NCBI GenBank assembly: GCA_948567375.1
Contig: OX419759.1
Location: 225,303 to 289,302 of the forward strand
Direction: 5' to 3'
Source of the DNA: Lunularia cruciata
Lineage: Eukaryota > Streptophyta > Marchantiopsida > Lunulariales > Lunulariaceae
DNA length: 64,000 nucleotides
Shown: piece by piece, positions 23,316 through 36,474 of the stretch
Layout of the letters: each line of letters starts with the position of its first letter
How positions within the stretch are numbered: position 1 is the first letter of the stretch
The notes under the pieces: generated by a model
The model's database searches: none
Seen by the model: the letters and a program-made list of their open reading frames with translations, nothing else
What the model was told of the DNA's origin: nothing
Translations under genes and position numbers: made by a program

Positions 23316-24585
23316 TGTCACGCCATTTGAAGTGTCACACCTAGATTACTTAGACTCTAGAGTAGTAGTGTTGGTAGTCAAGAGTATTTTGGTAGCTACT
23401 CATAGACTACTAGTTGAAAGATAGATTTTGTGTTTGGGATATTGATTACATGGTGGGGCCTACCATCACTTGCACTATTTGGACTGTCGGGTGTGTTGTC
23501 AATGGGACCTTTAGGGTTTGAGACCTAGCTCTAGTCCATGGAATATACTTTTGAAGTGTAGCTCCAAAGAGCTCACTTCTCTAATGTTGATCCTTTGAGT
23601 TCTTGGCTATGGTGGACAGAGGCCGGTGAGCTTCATCTAGATTCTCTTAGCTAGAGTGGGTGTGGCTTGTTTGTAATTAGTGCTTAGTTTTTGGCAGATT
23701 ATTGAGTGACAAATCAAGTACTGATTTGATTGAGTGTGATTTGAGTTATGTAAACAAACTGATTACATCAAAGAAGTGAAGTTAGGAGGAAATTGGGTGT
23801 AAGAATTGAGAGTGTTGGTGGTATCTCCAAGACTCGCTAATCGTTGGTAGCTTGATTGGAGTTCAATTTTTTGCCTAGTATGCAAAAGCTTGTTTGATTG
23901 ATGTAGATTTGGCAATGAGGTAGATGATGTGCATAAGTGCTGGCCAAATTTTGAGCAAAGGGAAGCAATTTGTTAGCAGTGGTTGTGATTTTGAGCTCAA
24001 GAGGTGAAGCATGACAATTTGGTGCAAGTTGGGCTCAAAAAGTGAAATTGAAGGTAGAGTTTTGAACCCATACTTGTGAGTTTGTGATTTGGAGAAACCC
24101 GTCATTTCAATTTGGCTCAAGTAGAAAGTTAGTGGAGGATTTGGAGGTCAGCCAATTTTAGAGATTTATGTTAGATTTTGGCCAGATTTGGAGGAGTTCA
24201 CTCTAGTTAGAAGAGGTCCAAAGTGGCAAGAAGAAAGGCCATATTTGACTGAATTCTGGCATTTAGAGGCTTAAGTCATAGGGCTATGGGCTAGCAGGGC
24301 CAGAAAGCTAGCTTGTTGGCATGAGGTTAGCTAGTTTAGAGTAAATTTTGGTCATTGTTTGGCAAAATTTGCTCATCCTACTAGATTGTGCACAATAGGG
24401 TTTGATCCCTACATCTCTAGTTCCTAGATTGGTGCCCTAGCCAAATGGTCCACCCTCACTTGTTGTCCTAGTGACTATTCCACTATTATTTATACACTTA
24501 CTTTGGCCAAGAGATACAATTTGATCTCATTCTTGGTGATCTTGGTAGCTTAAGAAGTAAATAACTCATACTATGTCTAATGCCA
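23316..24585 (+). mobile_element. Family-2 5' LTR (B module plus 3' part), 1.27 kb
   Basis: Starts TGTCACGCCATTTGAAGTG and ends TATGTCTAATGCCA, giving TG...CA termini. It is followed after 2 nt by a primer binding site. The first 430 bp (module B) recurs at 41183, 44361, 49414 and, on the minus strand, past 63720. The remaining 850 bp is shared only with 4990-5279. The left border coincides exactly with an interruption of family-1 copy G. No target duplication is visible, probably because about 80 bp of host sequence was lost. Confidence 0.75.
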
Positions 24586-24587
24586 AA

Positions 24588-24605
24588 TGGTGGCAGAGTC
24601 AGTCC
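24588..24605 (+). other. Family-2 primer binding site (second copy)
   Basis: TGGTGGCAGAGTCAGTCC begins 2 nt after the LTR end. It has the same spacing and nearly the same sequence as the site at 5282. It is closest to the methionine tRNA class of primer binding sites, with a few changes. Confidence 0.6.
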
Positions 24606-27600
24606 AATGTTGATTTATGAGATGGAGGGTTTTTGTTTAGCTTTCTTGTGATTGGGACTCCTTCATTCTATGCTTCCTATATGTGCACCATGTTTGTGTG
24701 AGGTGCCCTAACTTTAGAGCATTGGTGCTCTTGATAGTGAGGTTGGAGTGATGACCAATTAGACTACTTGTATTTCTCTTTGGTGAAGCACAAAGTGATG
24801 ACTTGCAGACCGTGAGAATAAGTGTTTTGATGGTAGTTATAGGTTGGCCTTACCCCTAGTGTAGTTGTCATAATTAGAGCTACATTAGTCGGTGACAGTC
24901 TGTTGGTGGTGTTGGCACTTGGTGGGGTACTTGTAGAGGTTCCAATTGCGGGTTGCAATTCTTGGTTATGTTATCATGATGGAGTTCTTTGGGGATTTTG
25001 GAGGAGATAACATTGCATTACATAGTGGGTTTACTCAGAGTGGCACTTAGTATCAACTTGTATCTTAAGTCCCAATGAGGAAGGAGATTGATTCTGAGTT
25101 GGAGTTTGACATTAAAGCTATTGCACTTGGTGTGTCCGCATTGTTGTCGTGGGACATGGACAAGATTTATAGGGCCTTCAAAGGTCACAAGCATTACTCT
25201 GGTACAATGGGTACCATTGAGTTAGATGACTTCACCTAGGAGTTTGATAGTTGGTGTGATTTGCAATAGATGCAAAACCTAACTTTGTTCACACTCTTCA
25301 TTGCATGGAAGGGGTTATTTTAGCACTTGGAGGTTCCATCAATGGATGACTACCATGAGTTTTAGGAGAGCTCACTTGGAGGAGATAGTGCTATGGAAAT
25401 AGTATTGGTCTTTGAACTATGTCTCCATTATATCATGCTTGGTTTCTAAGGGTAGATCGGCAGTACCCACAAGTTCTAGCTCTAGTAGCACAGGTGGGTC
25501 TCTTGGAGATGGTGCTACTATGAGTGGAGGTACTACTATAGGAGGTGGTTTAGTACCAAGGTTTAACCTCATGGTGGAGTTCTTCCAATGTTTGAGGTAG
25601 AATTACCAAGGAGTGAGGACTGACAAGTTGAGGAGGTTGTAGGAGTTCCAATGGAAGGCTGGAGAGAGCCTATGCAAGGCATACACTCACATGAGATGGC
25701 TGATCAGTTTTACTTAGAGAGTTACTAAGGCCTATGCAGTCCAGTTTGGGTATGGGATATTGGATAGGGAGTTGCAATGTAGAGTTTGTGATGCTATGTT
25801 GTTATAGGCTACTTCACCTACTTTGGCTGTGGTCCTTGGTTTGGCTAAGCATATGGTGGAAGAGAGAGTGGTGACATCTAGATTTGGTCTCCCATCCACA
25901 ATTGTTACTTCTTCAAGAGTGTAGCAGAGTGCACCATGCTATGTCAGTTTCAAAGGACAAGGCGGACAGCCTAGATCCTATTGAGTGGAGGGCCTAGTAT
26001 GGCCAAACCCATACCTTCATTTTTGGGTAAGCAGCAGCTAGTGAGTGGTGGTGTTGCTTTTTGGACTTGTTTAGGACCTTACTATAGGAGAGAGTGCCCT
26101 CAAAGCAACGGACTTGATACCTTTGGTGTAGCACAACTAGCACATAGACAATGTGAGCATGGCCACAAATTTGGTCACACTAGTGATTAATGCTGTGACC
26201 TACACACCAACTTAAGAGTGGTAGAGCTGTTATGGTAGGTGATAGAGGAGCTCCATGTCATGGAGGACAATTTGGTAGAGATGGTGGTAGAGGATCCACA
26301 CCTAGTAGAGTGGAGTACTTGCCCTTACTTCTAATACATTCCGGCTACTCAAATTGAGTAGTTGGAGCAAAGATTGGCTAGCATGGCCATAGCTCAGAGG
26401 AGATCAAATTTGGATGTTGAGGCTTCCACCTCATATGTGGGTGATAGAGATGTCTTAGACTTCATGTGCGGAGCAGCATAGGTGGATGCATCTACCATAG
26501 TGACTAGGAGTGCAATACGTGCTATGGAGCCTAGAGGAGCATCAGTGGAGTTGGACCCACAAAGAGGAAAGGTTGGGAAACAAGCCAAACTTCCTCAATC
26601 TTTCATGCTCTCTAAGGCACTATAGATGACATCCTAGTGCAAGTGTGGTAGGTGGTGATGGAGTGCATGATGGATTACCTACTAGTCAACCATATACTAC
26701 TACACAGACTAAGTCACACAATGTTGGGGGCAGCTAAGCTGATTATGCACTTTCTATTATTCTCAACCAATGACATGTATACATTGGGAGTTGACCCAAC
26801 CTTGGTGTTTCATTTGCCTGTCACGCTTTGTGATAATAGGGATGATGTAGTTCCTACTACTAGAGTAGAGGTGGTTGATAGTGGAGCTTACTTGGTTGAG
26901 GAGCATGGGATCCGCTCAACAACCAGTGGTTTATGGTAGGCAACAATGGCTAGATTGGAGGAGTTACCAACTAGACCAACCTTTGAACTAGCTAGACCGG
27001 TTTTTGAGCTAGCAAGGTTTACACTTGAAGTTCTCCTATTGGATAACCAGCAGGGAAATTTTCATTTGGTGGGACCTTCAAGAAGATCTATACACCACAA
27101 AGGGTCTTACTTGACTCTAGTGCATAGCCCTTTATGTTGGGAAAGGCTGTAGTTGTTGGTCTAGAGTTACAAAAGTCTAATGTGGAGAGGTATCAATTTA
27201 GATCCAAACATTTCTAGGTGGTGGTTCTACAAAGTACATCACATGTGGAGAGCTAGTTGTTCAGATTCAGCCTGGTCATCTGATTGATAGCTTTGTGGTG
27301 AGAGCTCAAGCCATTGTGACAATAGTTGAGTCATATGATGTGTTAGTTGGGGGAGCAGTGTTGTATCCCATGGGTTTCAATATTGACTTTTGGAAGGAGA
27401 TAGCCTCCTGTAGACTAGGTTTGAAGTCAGGTGAGGGACAGGTGTATCACCTACTAGTATAGTTCAATAGTGGCAATCTTGGGTTCACTACAATCCGAGA
27501 CTATGGCGGCTTCAATTTCAAATTTTAGTGGTTTTTTTACTTGGCTTGATGATTGATTGGAGGGAATGCCCATGTAGAAGATACTTTTGCACCAAAGGAG

Positions 27601-28967
27601 ATCATTCAAATTTGGAGTACAAGTGTGATTATTCCATCCACCTTGGATATTCCTTTGTGGAGTTTAGAGGAGGCATTGCAGCAACATGCAAATCAGTTGG
27701 TGCAACAGGCTTGGAGTGGAGCCTTTGTACCACTTGGTGACCAGTGTGAGGATAAGCTTCCAAAGTCAATTACCTTGACACTCTAGATACCACACTCATT
27801 GCTTGGCAGTATCCAATAGAGGAAGTATATCTATTAGAGTTGTTAGTGTGAGATTAGCACTAGACTATTAGTGGTACTACAGGCAAGTATACAAGTACAA
27901 AGGTACTTGTATGTGGAGAGAGATGAGATTACTAGGCGAGTCTCTCTCCATCATGTGCCACACTTAGCCTATCGGTATCTTGAGTTATTATTGATGTCAA
28001 TAGTCAAGAGTTACTAGAAGGCCCTACCTATTAACATTTCCTTGCTAGGGTTGCATGATCTAGAGAGACATGGGCCTATTCATTTGGTGATTTTTGGATT
28101 TAGGGGTGTACACATGATGGCCAAGGTTTTGGTCTTCAAGATCTCCGTTCTAGTGTGTTTTGGGAGATGTTATTGATACTACAACATCTCTAGGTTCATC
28201 AATTTGTTTCTCCCGCTTACATTTTGGAGAATGTTTCTTTGATGGGTGATTCTTGCACCGGATGGTGGCAAGTATAAATCAAGTCCATTCTTAGATAGGA
28301 CCTACCGTGGTGTTAGATGCAGCCAGAGTGGGATCACGGGCTCATTGTCTTTGTCTTTGGTAGACAAGCCTCTTACCCAAAGAGGTTCTATAGTGTACTT
28401 GTGATGGGATTCAACAACTAGATCACATCATTGTCGATGATATCTTGGATATTGGGTGTTAGTCTTAGATCGTGATGGTGGCTGATAGGTCACCTATGGC
28501 AGTGGTGAACCTAGTTGGACAACCTAGAGCCACTTTTCTCACACTTAAGAGTTTTCTAGGCTCTTTGAGAGGGAGATCTTGGATTGGTTTGGGACTCACC
28601 ATTACAACAGTTGGTGGAACCCAACGCTGATGAGAGAGAGCAAGCAATGGGTTTTTGTATTGGTATAACCGCTGTTCCAATGGTGTTAGAGGCATCCATA
28701 CGTTAGGTGTTAGGTCAAGCTATGGACCTGAACTGTTTGAGTTGGATTGTGAGCCTTGGCTTGGTAGAGGAGCGTAGAATGTGCTTGATAGGCATCACCA
28801 CTTAGACACTTGAAGCCCTATGCTTATCAAGATGATTCAAGCACATATTGGAGGTGATAGGCCGAGTGGACATGGCATTCTTGAGAGACAACCAGTAGCT
28901 ACTAGGGAGAGTGGTCTACTTAGGAGTCCATCTAGGTGAGCGTGGGCTACTTGGATTACACCCTTGG
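24606..28967 (+). pseudogene. Family-2 leader, gag, protease and start of RT region (second copy)
   Basis: After a leader (to about 25070), the gag frame reads EIDSELEFDIKAIALGVSAL and MGTIELDDFT. The zinc-knuckle remnant is FWTCLGPYYRRECPQ at about 26056-26100 (two Cys and the final Cys kept, His lost). The protease site near 27073-27140 reads VLLDSSA, so the DSG motif is mutated. The region between protease and RT follows (27540-28960: SLEEALQQHANQLVQQAW, and others). It is interrupted at 28967 by a family-1 solo LTR and continues at 36475. Numerous stops are present. Confidence 0.68.
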
Positions 28968-30425
28968 TGTGGTGCCCACCTTTTTATTTTGTTTTATTAG
29001 CATTTGGAGAAGAAGTAAGCAAGAAAGCCAAATCGCAAAAGAAAGAATGGACGGGAGTGTCTTTGGAGGAAGTCAACTTTGGGTTGGAGACCAAAAATAC
29101 TCAAAAGGGGAGTACAAAGAGACAAGTCCAAAGATCATTGTCTTTGGATTGGGAAGCAAAGGCCGATACAAAGATACAAATAACAACCTTTCTATGTGGC
29201 AAGAAAGTACACTTCAAGAAACAGCGGAGGCAAAAGAAGCATGTCTTGACAGTGATAGAACAACAACATGCAGAAGAAAGGGAAGTCAATTTTGAGATTG
29301 ACTAAAGAATGACTGCAATTCATTGTAATATAAAATTGTGATTGCATAGGGGAAGTCAAATATGTCAAGTAGATTTCTTGTCCCTCTGAGTAGTTGTCCT
29401 GCAGTAATGTATGTCAAGAAGCCAATTGAGAGTGCAATTTTCCAAAATCCAGAAGAAGTTAGAGTGTCTCGTCCAAGAGAGTGAATAGTCTTCCAATGCT
29501 GAAGAACAAGAGAGCAGATCATGGCAAAGAAGGTCAAGAACGCTCTGGCAATACAAAGTTTTTCAATTTGTAGGTTGGATGTCATAGCAAGGATCGGGGC
29601 CTTGAATAGACTTTGTATTACCTTTTTTGCATGGAATTGGAATTTTAGTTTCCCAAGATTCATGGTAGAGATAGCTGCCAGTGATTGTGCGGAAGGTCCT
29701 GAGGTTGAGGGGAAGAGAGGAAACCTGGCTAGATGGACTGAGTCGGATTGGAGGTTAGTATTGGGGAAGGAAGCAAGAGAACCAACGGGGATCACCTTCT
29801 ATAGGAAGTGTGATGTTGCAAAGGAGATAGTGGACATATGCAATTTGTTCTTTGCTCCGCACACCACAAATGGTATCAAGGTAGAGTCCTATTGGGACCC
29901 AATTAAACAAAGTATCATGGGGGCGATCATGGCCATGTTCAAACCAAAACAAATGACTTACATGAACATGCAGCAGGTAGTCTTTTTCCACCAAATGTTT
30001 GCAAGTGTGAAGGTGAATTGAGCAAAGTGTTTCCACCAACGAACAAGGCAGATGGTGGTCAATTGGAGGACAACTTTGCCTCCACATTATTTTGTGCCAT
30101 TTGCAGCACACTTCTACTGTGGGTTGAGTTTGCTGATAGCAGAGGAGAGGCATCAGATGGTGTCACATTTTCATCTTGATTTGAGAAGGGAAGTGGATGA
30201 AGAAGAGCAACAATACATGGCACATTGCGAGCTAGTGATGATGACTTCTTGAGGACGGGACAACGGAAGATGGAAGAAGTTACAAGCCCAAAGACAAAGA
30301 AGCAAAATAAACCTAAAGAAGCAGATTTACCTCTAGCCCAAAGGGAGCCCCAAAGACTAGTTCTGCACGGTAAGAAGAGGATGAAAGAAGAACCTTTGAA
30401 AACCGAGTCTGAAGGGGAGATAGAG

Positions 30426-33400
30426 TGTAACATGGCAAATTTCACTTTTGCGGTAATTGGGTAAGTAAAGTTTGTTCTCGTAGAGATACTAGTCAGAATT
30501 GGTCAAATATGAAGCAAAGTAACAATTTCAGTTCTTCTTGGTTGTGTCTTCAATCTCTCAAGTAGAAACTACACCCAAAAGAGAGTAACAAGCACTAACT
30601 CGCAGTCTTGTCACAAATTCACACTTCTTAATCACAACACCTTCAATTCTTTCCAAACTATCTTGATTATGATGATTCAGGCTCTCTCAAAAATGGCACT
30701 TCACTACAAAACAACTTCACCTCAAAATTGTGTTCCACCCCTCCACTGAAGGCACAACTTCCTTGATCAAAATTGTTCACATCAACTTTGTGCTGCACTC
30801 ATAAATGTAGAATACTACCAACACTACAATTCTTCTCAGATTTGTCAAGGCATTGCTTTGATTGCACTTCACTCAAGATCAAACACATAGAATAAAAATC
30901 AAGGTTGTGGAATCCAACATCCAACAAGCACACTGACTTGCACTTCAAATTTCTCCACACACACACAATTATAGACACAACGTTGATACTTGAAATCAAG
31001 CTCAAGCAATGAGCACTACTTCACAACACTTTGCTTTATCTTTTCTCAAAATTATGAGCATTGAACAACATATAACTACAAATGCCTCTCTTAAATTTTC
31101 TTCCTAATGCACCTCTTCCTAACAACTTTACAAACCTGTAGATCCAAAATAACAATGCACCTCTTCATATCTTCCTCTTCAAATCTCAAATCAGTTACTG
31201 ATCCGATCCCATGTCTACTTCTTCCTCAGCTTTTAAACCTAAACCCAAAGTAACTTCACTCAATACTACTCTGTCCTCGGGTTCACCACTCCTACATCCT
31301 CTACTAAATATAAAAATTCTCTTTCCTGAGCTGAGATTTCACTAGTGGGTAATCTATCTAACTCCTTATCTCCCGACCCACTCTTCTCTAATGTCTCCAA
31401 TGGTAACTTCAAAGACATCTGCACTCCCACTTAGTCTACTTTGGGTTTTGCTCTAACATCTTTTTGAAGTTTATCTTTCTCTAATTTCACTAAGTCTAAT
31501 CTAATTGTGATATTGTCTCCTACTTCCAATATCTTCCTATCTACACGAGTTCTGAGACTGATCAACAATGCATTCAAGTCCATGTCCTTTGCATGTCTCC
31601 TCCTCGTCTCTTGCACCAACAACTTCAACTCGTGCAGCCTCGTTTCTTCAATACAAACACTGGCCTCTATACTCAGCATCGCATTCATCCTGATTATGAT
31701 CTCCTTCAATGGCTCCAATCTCATTTTCCTCTCCCTTTCCCAATCTGCAAGCCAATCTTCTTGGTACATTGCCAATTCCACCTCAAACTCGGCTTTCACA
31801 ACCTCCTTCTCCTTCTCCTTCTGTACAATCTTCTCTTCCTGATTGCAAAGTAATTCTCTCAACCTTTCTTCTTCTCTATATCGCACTGTCAACTCTTGTT
31901 GCCATAGCTGCTTCTTCTCTTCTACACTCTCCATCATCCTATCGAGCTCCTGTTCCTTCTCGGCTATTCTTACCATGGCATGGATAATCTCTAATCTTGA
32001 ATCAGCAAACTACTGCTTCAAGATCTCATTCTCAGCTAATTGTATCTCCCTTGCTATATCACTCTGCTTTACGAGTTCCTCTTGATTCCTTGCTTCTCTC
32101 CTCAAGTTCTCAATTATTTGATTCTATACTACTTTCTCTACTCGTAGTACTTCCCTTTCCTCCTCTCCTTGGATTATACTCTTCTTCAATTCAGAGTTCT
32201 CTTCTTCCAATCGGGCTAACACTTGCAACACAATCTTCACCTCCAAACACTTTGATTGCATTTCCTTCTTCTTGTGTTCCAATTTCACCAACAAAGGACA
32301 CACAACCTCCCACAGGTACTCCACTCCTTCACTCGTGGGTACCTCGACTTGCGGAGTGATCTCCTTCTTCACCTCTTCTTCTCTCGATACTCGCCTTCTT
32401 TGCTGCAGTTGTCATATCGGAATAGATGCTTCACTTCCCAAACTTGCATTCTCCTCTTCTCTTACCTTGCTTGGACCCACTTCACACTTTGCCTTTCTCC
32501 TTGAACAAACTCCTCTTTGAATGGTAACTTTTCTCTCCTCCTGCTCGAGCACTTCCTCTTCTAACTTCACACATTACCTTCCTCCTCTGTCTCCATCCTA
32601 GCTTCTTTTGCGGGTACTGATGTCATCTCTCCTCCATCTTTGCTGTCACTACTCGTGTCTCCACTCTGCAGTGTGAGCTCAGGTTCTTCCTCACGTTCTG
32701 AGTCTTTGGACTTGCACTCGGCTTTGCCTTCCAATTCTTCTCCCGGCGAGGCGATTACTACCATACCTTTCCTCGGGTTTATCCTTCTGGTCGTCCGAGG
32801 TCTTGTTCTCTCAATGTCTTCTCCTTCTCCTTGTCAACTCCTCTTCTTCGACTTCGGAGTACTCACGTCCACCTGCACACTCCTCCCCATCTGTGCATAA
32901 TACTCATTGCTGCTCCTGAGTTGAAGAATGTATTGTTGTTCCTCCACGTTGACCTCCTTTCTTAAGTTGGAATGGAAATGCGACACCATTTTGTTACGCT
33001 CCACCACATTGAGCAAATTCAGCCCTAGATAGAAATGTGTTGCAAATGGCACAATGTAATGCAGAGGCGATTTATCCCACAAATTCCACACCATCTGTCT
33101 TGTTTGCCCATGGAAGCACCTTGCCTAGTTAATCGGCTCTCCTGCAAATATCTCATGGAAGAACACCGCTTGGTGCTTCATCACATAAGTTGTTCTCTTT
33201 GGCTTCAAGATTGCCATGAGAGCAGTCACGATCCTTTGCTTGATAGGATCCTTGTTACTCTCTACTATGTACCCATTCTTCATACGCTTCAAAGAAAATG
33301 CATCTCTCACTTCTTGGGTTTCTTCTGCTACCTCTCCTTTCTCCAAGAACGTGGCACCCTGCTCCGTGCTTGCTTCTCTCCCAAGTACTTATCTCCAATC

Positions 33401-34191
33401 CGACTTTGTCCAACAAGCCGGATTTCCTCTCTTCCCCTCTTCCTTGAGGCCATCAAGACATCTACTCTCAATTATCTCAATCATGAATCTTGGAAAGCTC
33501 ACATTCAAATTCCATGCCAAGAATATGATCCAAAGTCAGCTCAAGACTTCAATTCTTGCAATCACATCTAACCTCTAAATTGCATGATTTCTCACTGTGA
33601 ATTTGGAGTTCTTCTTCCCTCCTCCCATCTTTCTTTCATACTCATTGTCTCTTGGATTAGCTCTCTCAAATTCTCCTCTACACACCAACACATCTTTGAC
33701 TCTACTTCCCTTCCCACGATCTCCTATAGGACGACTCCTCAACGGCAAAGGAAAATTGCTTTTCCTTTGCCGTTGAAAATTGCTTTGTCTATAGCCTAAT
33801 TTTTATAGAGTTGCACCTTCCTTGTCTCTCTTCAATTTGAGTATCTATTGAGAAATCACACCTCTTGCATGCTCCTGTCACTGTCAAGTGTCCTTCACAC
33901 ATATGACTACCAGTTTTTGAATGGTCCCTTCTTGAATTTCTTGCCCCGAAGGAAATTTGTTACACTATCCTCACCTTGGGTTGAGCATCCCAATAAGAAG
34001 CCTTCTTAATTTGGGTTGTATGCTGACAAGGCAATTCCGAGTACTTTGCCTTATGACCCAAAGTCACGTTACCTTGGGTTTCATCCCAAAGACTCTTTTC
34101 TTTGCCTTCTTTGGCCATACATGCGCAATCCAACTTCCCTATACACTTCTTCTTCTCTATTTCAAAAAAACAAAAAAATGTGGGCTCCACA
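30426..34191 (-). mobile_element. Family-1 solo LTR (copy F), 3.77 kb, TSD TAGAG
   Basis: Plus-strand ends are TGTAACATGGCAAATTTC (30426) and TGTGGGCTCCACA (ending 34191). Flanks are TAGAG at 30421-30425 and TAGAG at 34192-34196, a perfect target duplication. It is inserted in opposite orientation into the linker of the coiled-coil frame of copy E. This is an unambiguous nested insertion that fixes both borders of the LTR. Confidence 0.94.
31195..33628 (-). pseudogene. LTR-embedded coiled-coil frame, copy F (about 811 codons)
   Basis: ATG at 33626-33628 (MGGGKKNSKFTVRNH), stop TAA at 31195-31197. Visible parts: globular domain (VAEETQEVRDAFSLKRMKNG, FFHEIFAGEPIN at 33125-33346); SKSKDSEREEEPELTLQSGD linker at 32567-32764; coiled coil 31431-32372 (RIAEKEQELDRMMESVEEKK; LHELKLLVQETRRRHAKD); and the tail. 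Breaks include a frameshift near 33125 and stops near 32125 and 31430. It is one of the least decayed copies and useful for building a consensus. Confidence 0.73.
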
Positions 34192-36474
34192 TAGAGTCCA
34201 GAGGAGAGGACTTAGAAGAAGCTGAACTCATGTTACAAAGTGAGGAATCTGGAAGTGAGAGTGAGAGTGAAGACAAAGTTCAGCAATCGGTTGAAGCAGA
34301 AGAAGATGAAGCTTTTCATGCAATGATTGATAGTATACAAGGAAATGCTAATCGCTGTGTAGCCTTGGTCGTGGACGAGAAGGGGGCTGAACGACAGAAG
34401 AGTACCCTACGGGGCCAAGTTCAATAGGTAAGGAAGAAGGAAGCTTGGAAGTAGTATTGCTGAAGATACAAAGATCATGACTTTGGCAGAAGAAGACGGT
34501 GGAAGAAGCAAAGTACAAAGATGGGGCTAAAGACAAAGAGAACTTTGGAGGAATACATTATCTATCCAAGGTTGTAACTCCATTGTTGGGGCTGTTAAAA
34601 GAGAACCAGAAGGTAATTTCCCAAGATTTTATGAAGGTAACAAATGAGTTTCAGGTGGTGAAGTAGCTATTGGCTGAAGTGAAGAGCTTGCAGGATTGTG
34701 TAACCCAAAGAGACAAGGAAGTTCAAGAACTTTGAGTGGATGCAGTCTTGAAGAAGAAGACTTTTGAGAAGTTGCAAGAGAGTTTTGAGGCAAGAGGGAA
34801 GGAAAAGTATGGTCAAGCCAAAGAGTTGAAGGGCAGACTATGTTGCTAACTAAGATGAAAGAGGAGGTTAGAGATGTGTGCATCAAGAGTAGTCATATGA
34901 AAGCGATGGCAATAGTGATGGAGCAGGAGTTAGAGAGCTTGAAGAAGAGTGCAGCCTGGAAGGATCAAGCATGGCAAAGAGAGTTGGCGGTCAGATATCA
35001 TGAAGAAGAAAGATTGCATGAGTTGGTATAAAGTGCGGAGTTATAGAGTTCTCAGTATGCAGAGGAGAAGAAGATGCTCATTGTTGAGTACAAAGACAAA
35101 TTGAAGATGTACCAAGAAGAGTTGAAGGCAGAGTGATCTCAAGGGTATGAGTTGGAGTCAATAGAAGAAGTTGTGGGGAAATTGCAAGCAATGTTGAGCA
35201 CAGAGGCTGAAAGGAGATTGGAAGAAGCACACCTACACGAGTTAAAATTGTTGATGCAGGAAACTAGGAAGAGGAAAGCTAGAGATGTGGATATGAATAC
35301 TTTACTGATCCGCTTGAGCAAGCAAGTAGATCGGAAAATGTTAGAAGTAGGAGATAATGTTAGTCTTAGATTAGATTTAGTGAAATTCAAAGTTGGAGAG
35401 AATTAGGAGTAGTGTGATAGAGGAGAGGAAGTTTGATGTTGCAGAAGTAGGAATTCAGGTGTCTTCGGAGTTGTCATTTGACACTTTAGAGAAGAGTGGA
35501 TCAGGAGATAAAGAGATAGAAGAGTTACCCATGAACTCAATTGTAGTTCCTAGTGTAGAAGTAGTAGAAATAGTGAAGGACTTGGTACAATCAGATATAC
35601 CCAAAGAAGGAGAAGTGATAGGAAGATCATCGGGTTTGAAAGCCAATGAGGAGATTGACATCAGATCGGAGTAGTAACAAATTTGAGATTTGAAGAGGCA
35701 GATATGAAGAGGTGCATTATCATTTTGGATCTGTAGGTTAGAAGAGTTGTTGTAGAACGGTATAATTGTTAGTAATTGTTGTTTGCTTCACTATTTAAAG
35801 GTGGCATTTGCAATCATATGTTGTTTAGTATTCATATTTCTAAAGATAGATAAAGAAAAGTGTTTTGAAGCAATGCTTGTCGCTTAAGCTTAATTCTGAG
35901 TGTCAACTTTGTGTGTGTTTGTGAGTGTTGGGAGAATTTCAAAGTGCAAGTGAGTGTGTTTGTTGGATATTGGATCTGAAACCTTGATCTTCATTTTGTG
36001 TGTTTGATCCTGAGTGAAGTGCAATTGGAAGAATGCCTTGACAGATCTAAGAGGAATTGTAGTGTTGGTAGTATTCTGCAGTTGTGAATGCATCACAAAG
36101 TTGATGTGAAGCAATTTAGATCAAGGAAGTTGTGCCTTCAGTGAAAGTGTGGAACACAATTCTGAGGCAAAGTTGTTTTGCAATGAAGTGCCATCCTTGG
36201 GAGAATCTGAATCATCACAATCAAGATTTGTTTGGATAGAATTTGCTAAGTTGTGATTATGGATGTCTGAATTCGTGACAAGCTATCAAGATTGTGAGCT
36301 TGTTACTCTCTTCTGGGTGTAGTTGCTACTTGAGAGATTAAAGAGGAAATCAAGAAGAACTACATGTTATTGTTTGACTTTTTATTTAACCAATTGTGAA
36401 TTGTATCTTTCTGGGAACAAACTTTACTTACCTGATTACCGCAAAAGTGATATTTACCGGGTTGTCACACTTGG

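Larger units (their letters stand above)
29521..35675 (+). pseudogene. LTR-embedded coiled-coil frame, copy E (about 794 codons, interrupted)
   Basis: ATG at 29521 (MAKKVKNALAIQSFSI). It is open to 30021, where TGG has become TGA (the Trp of NWAKCFHQRT in other copies), and continues to 30425. Copy F then interrupts the linker. It resumes at 34197 (acidic EESGSESESEDKVQQS) and continues with the coiled coil (VMEQELESLKKSAAWKDQAW; HLHELKLLMQETRKRKARD at about 35235) and the tail GIQVSSELSFDTLEKSGSGD. It stops at 35673-35675 (RSE-stop). Spliced length without the insert is about 2384 nt. A handful of stops and frameshifts are visible, so it is comparatively young. Confidence 0.75.
28968..36469 (+). 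mobile_element. Family-1 solo LTR (copy E), TSD CTTGG, itself split by copy F
   Basis: Begins TGTGGTGCCCACC (28968) and ends GGGTTGTCACA (36469). Flanks are CTTGG at 28963-28967 and CTTGG at 36470-36474, a perfect 5-bp target duplication. Removing the nested copy F (30426-34191) and its duplicated TAGAG leaves 3.73 kb, which defines the unit length of the family. No internal region is present. The host is the second family-2 element, whose sequence continues across the insertion. Confidence 0.93.
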
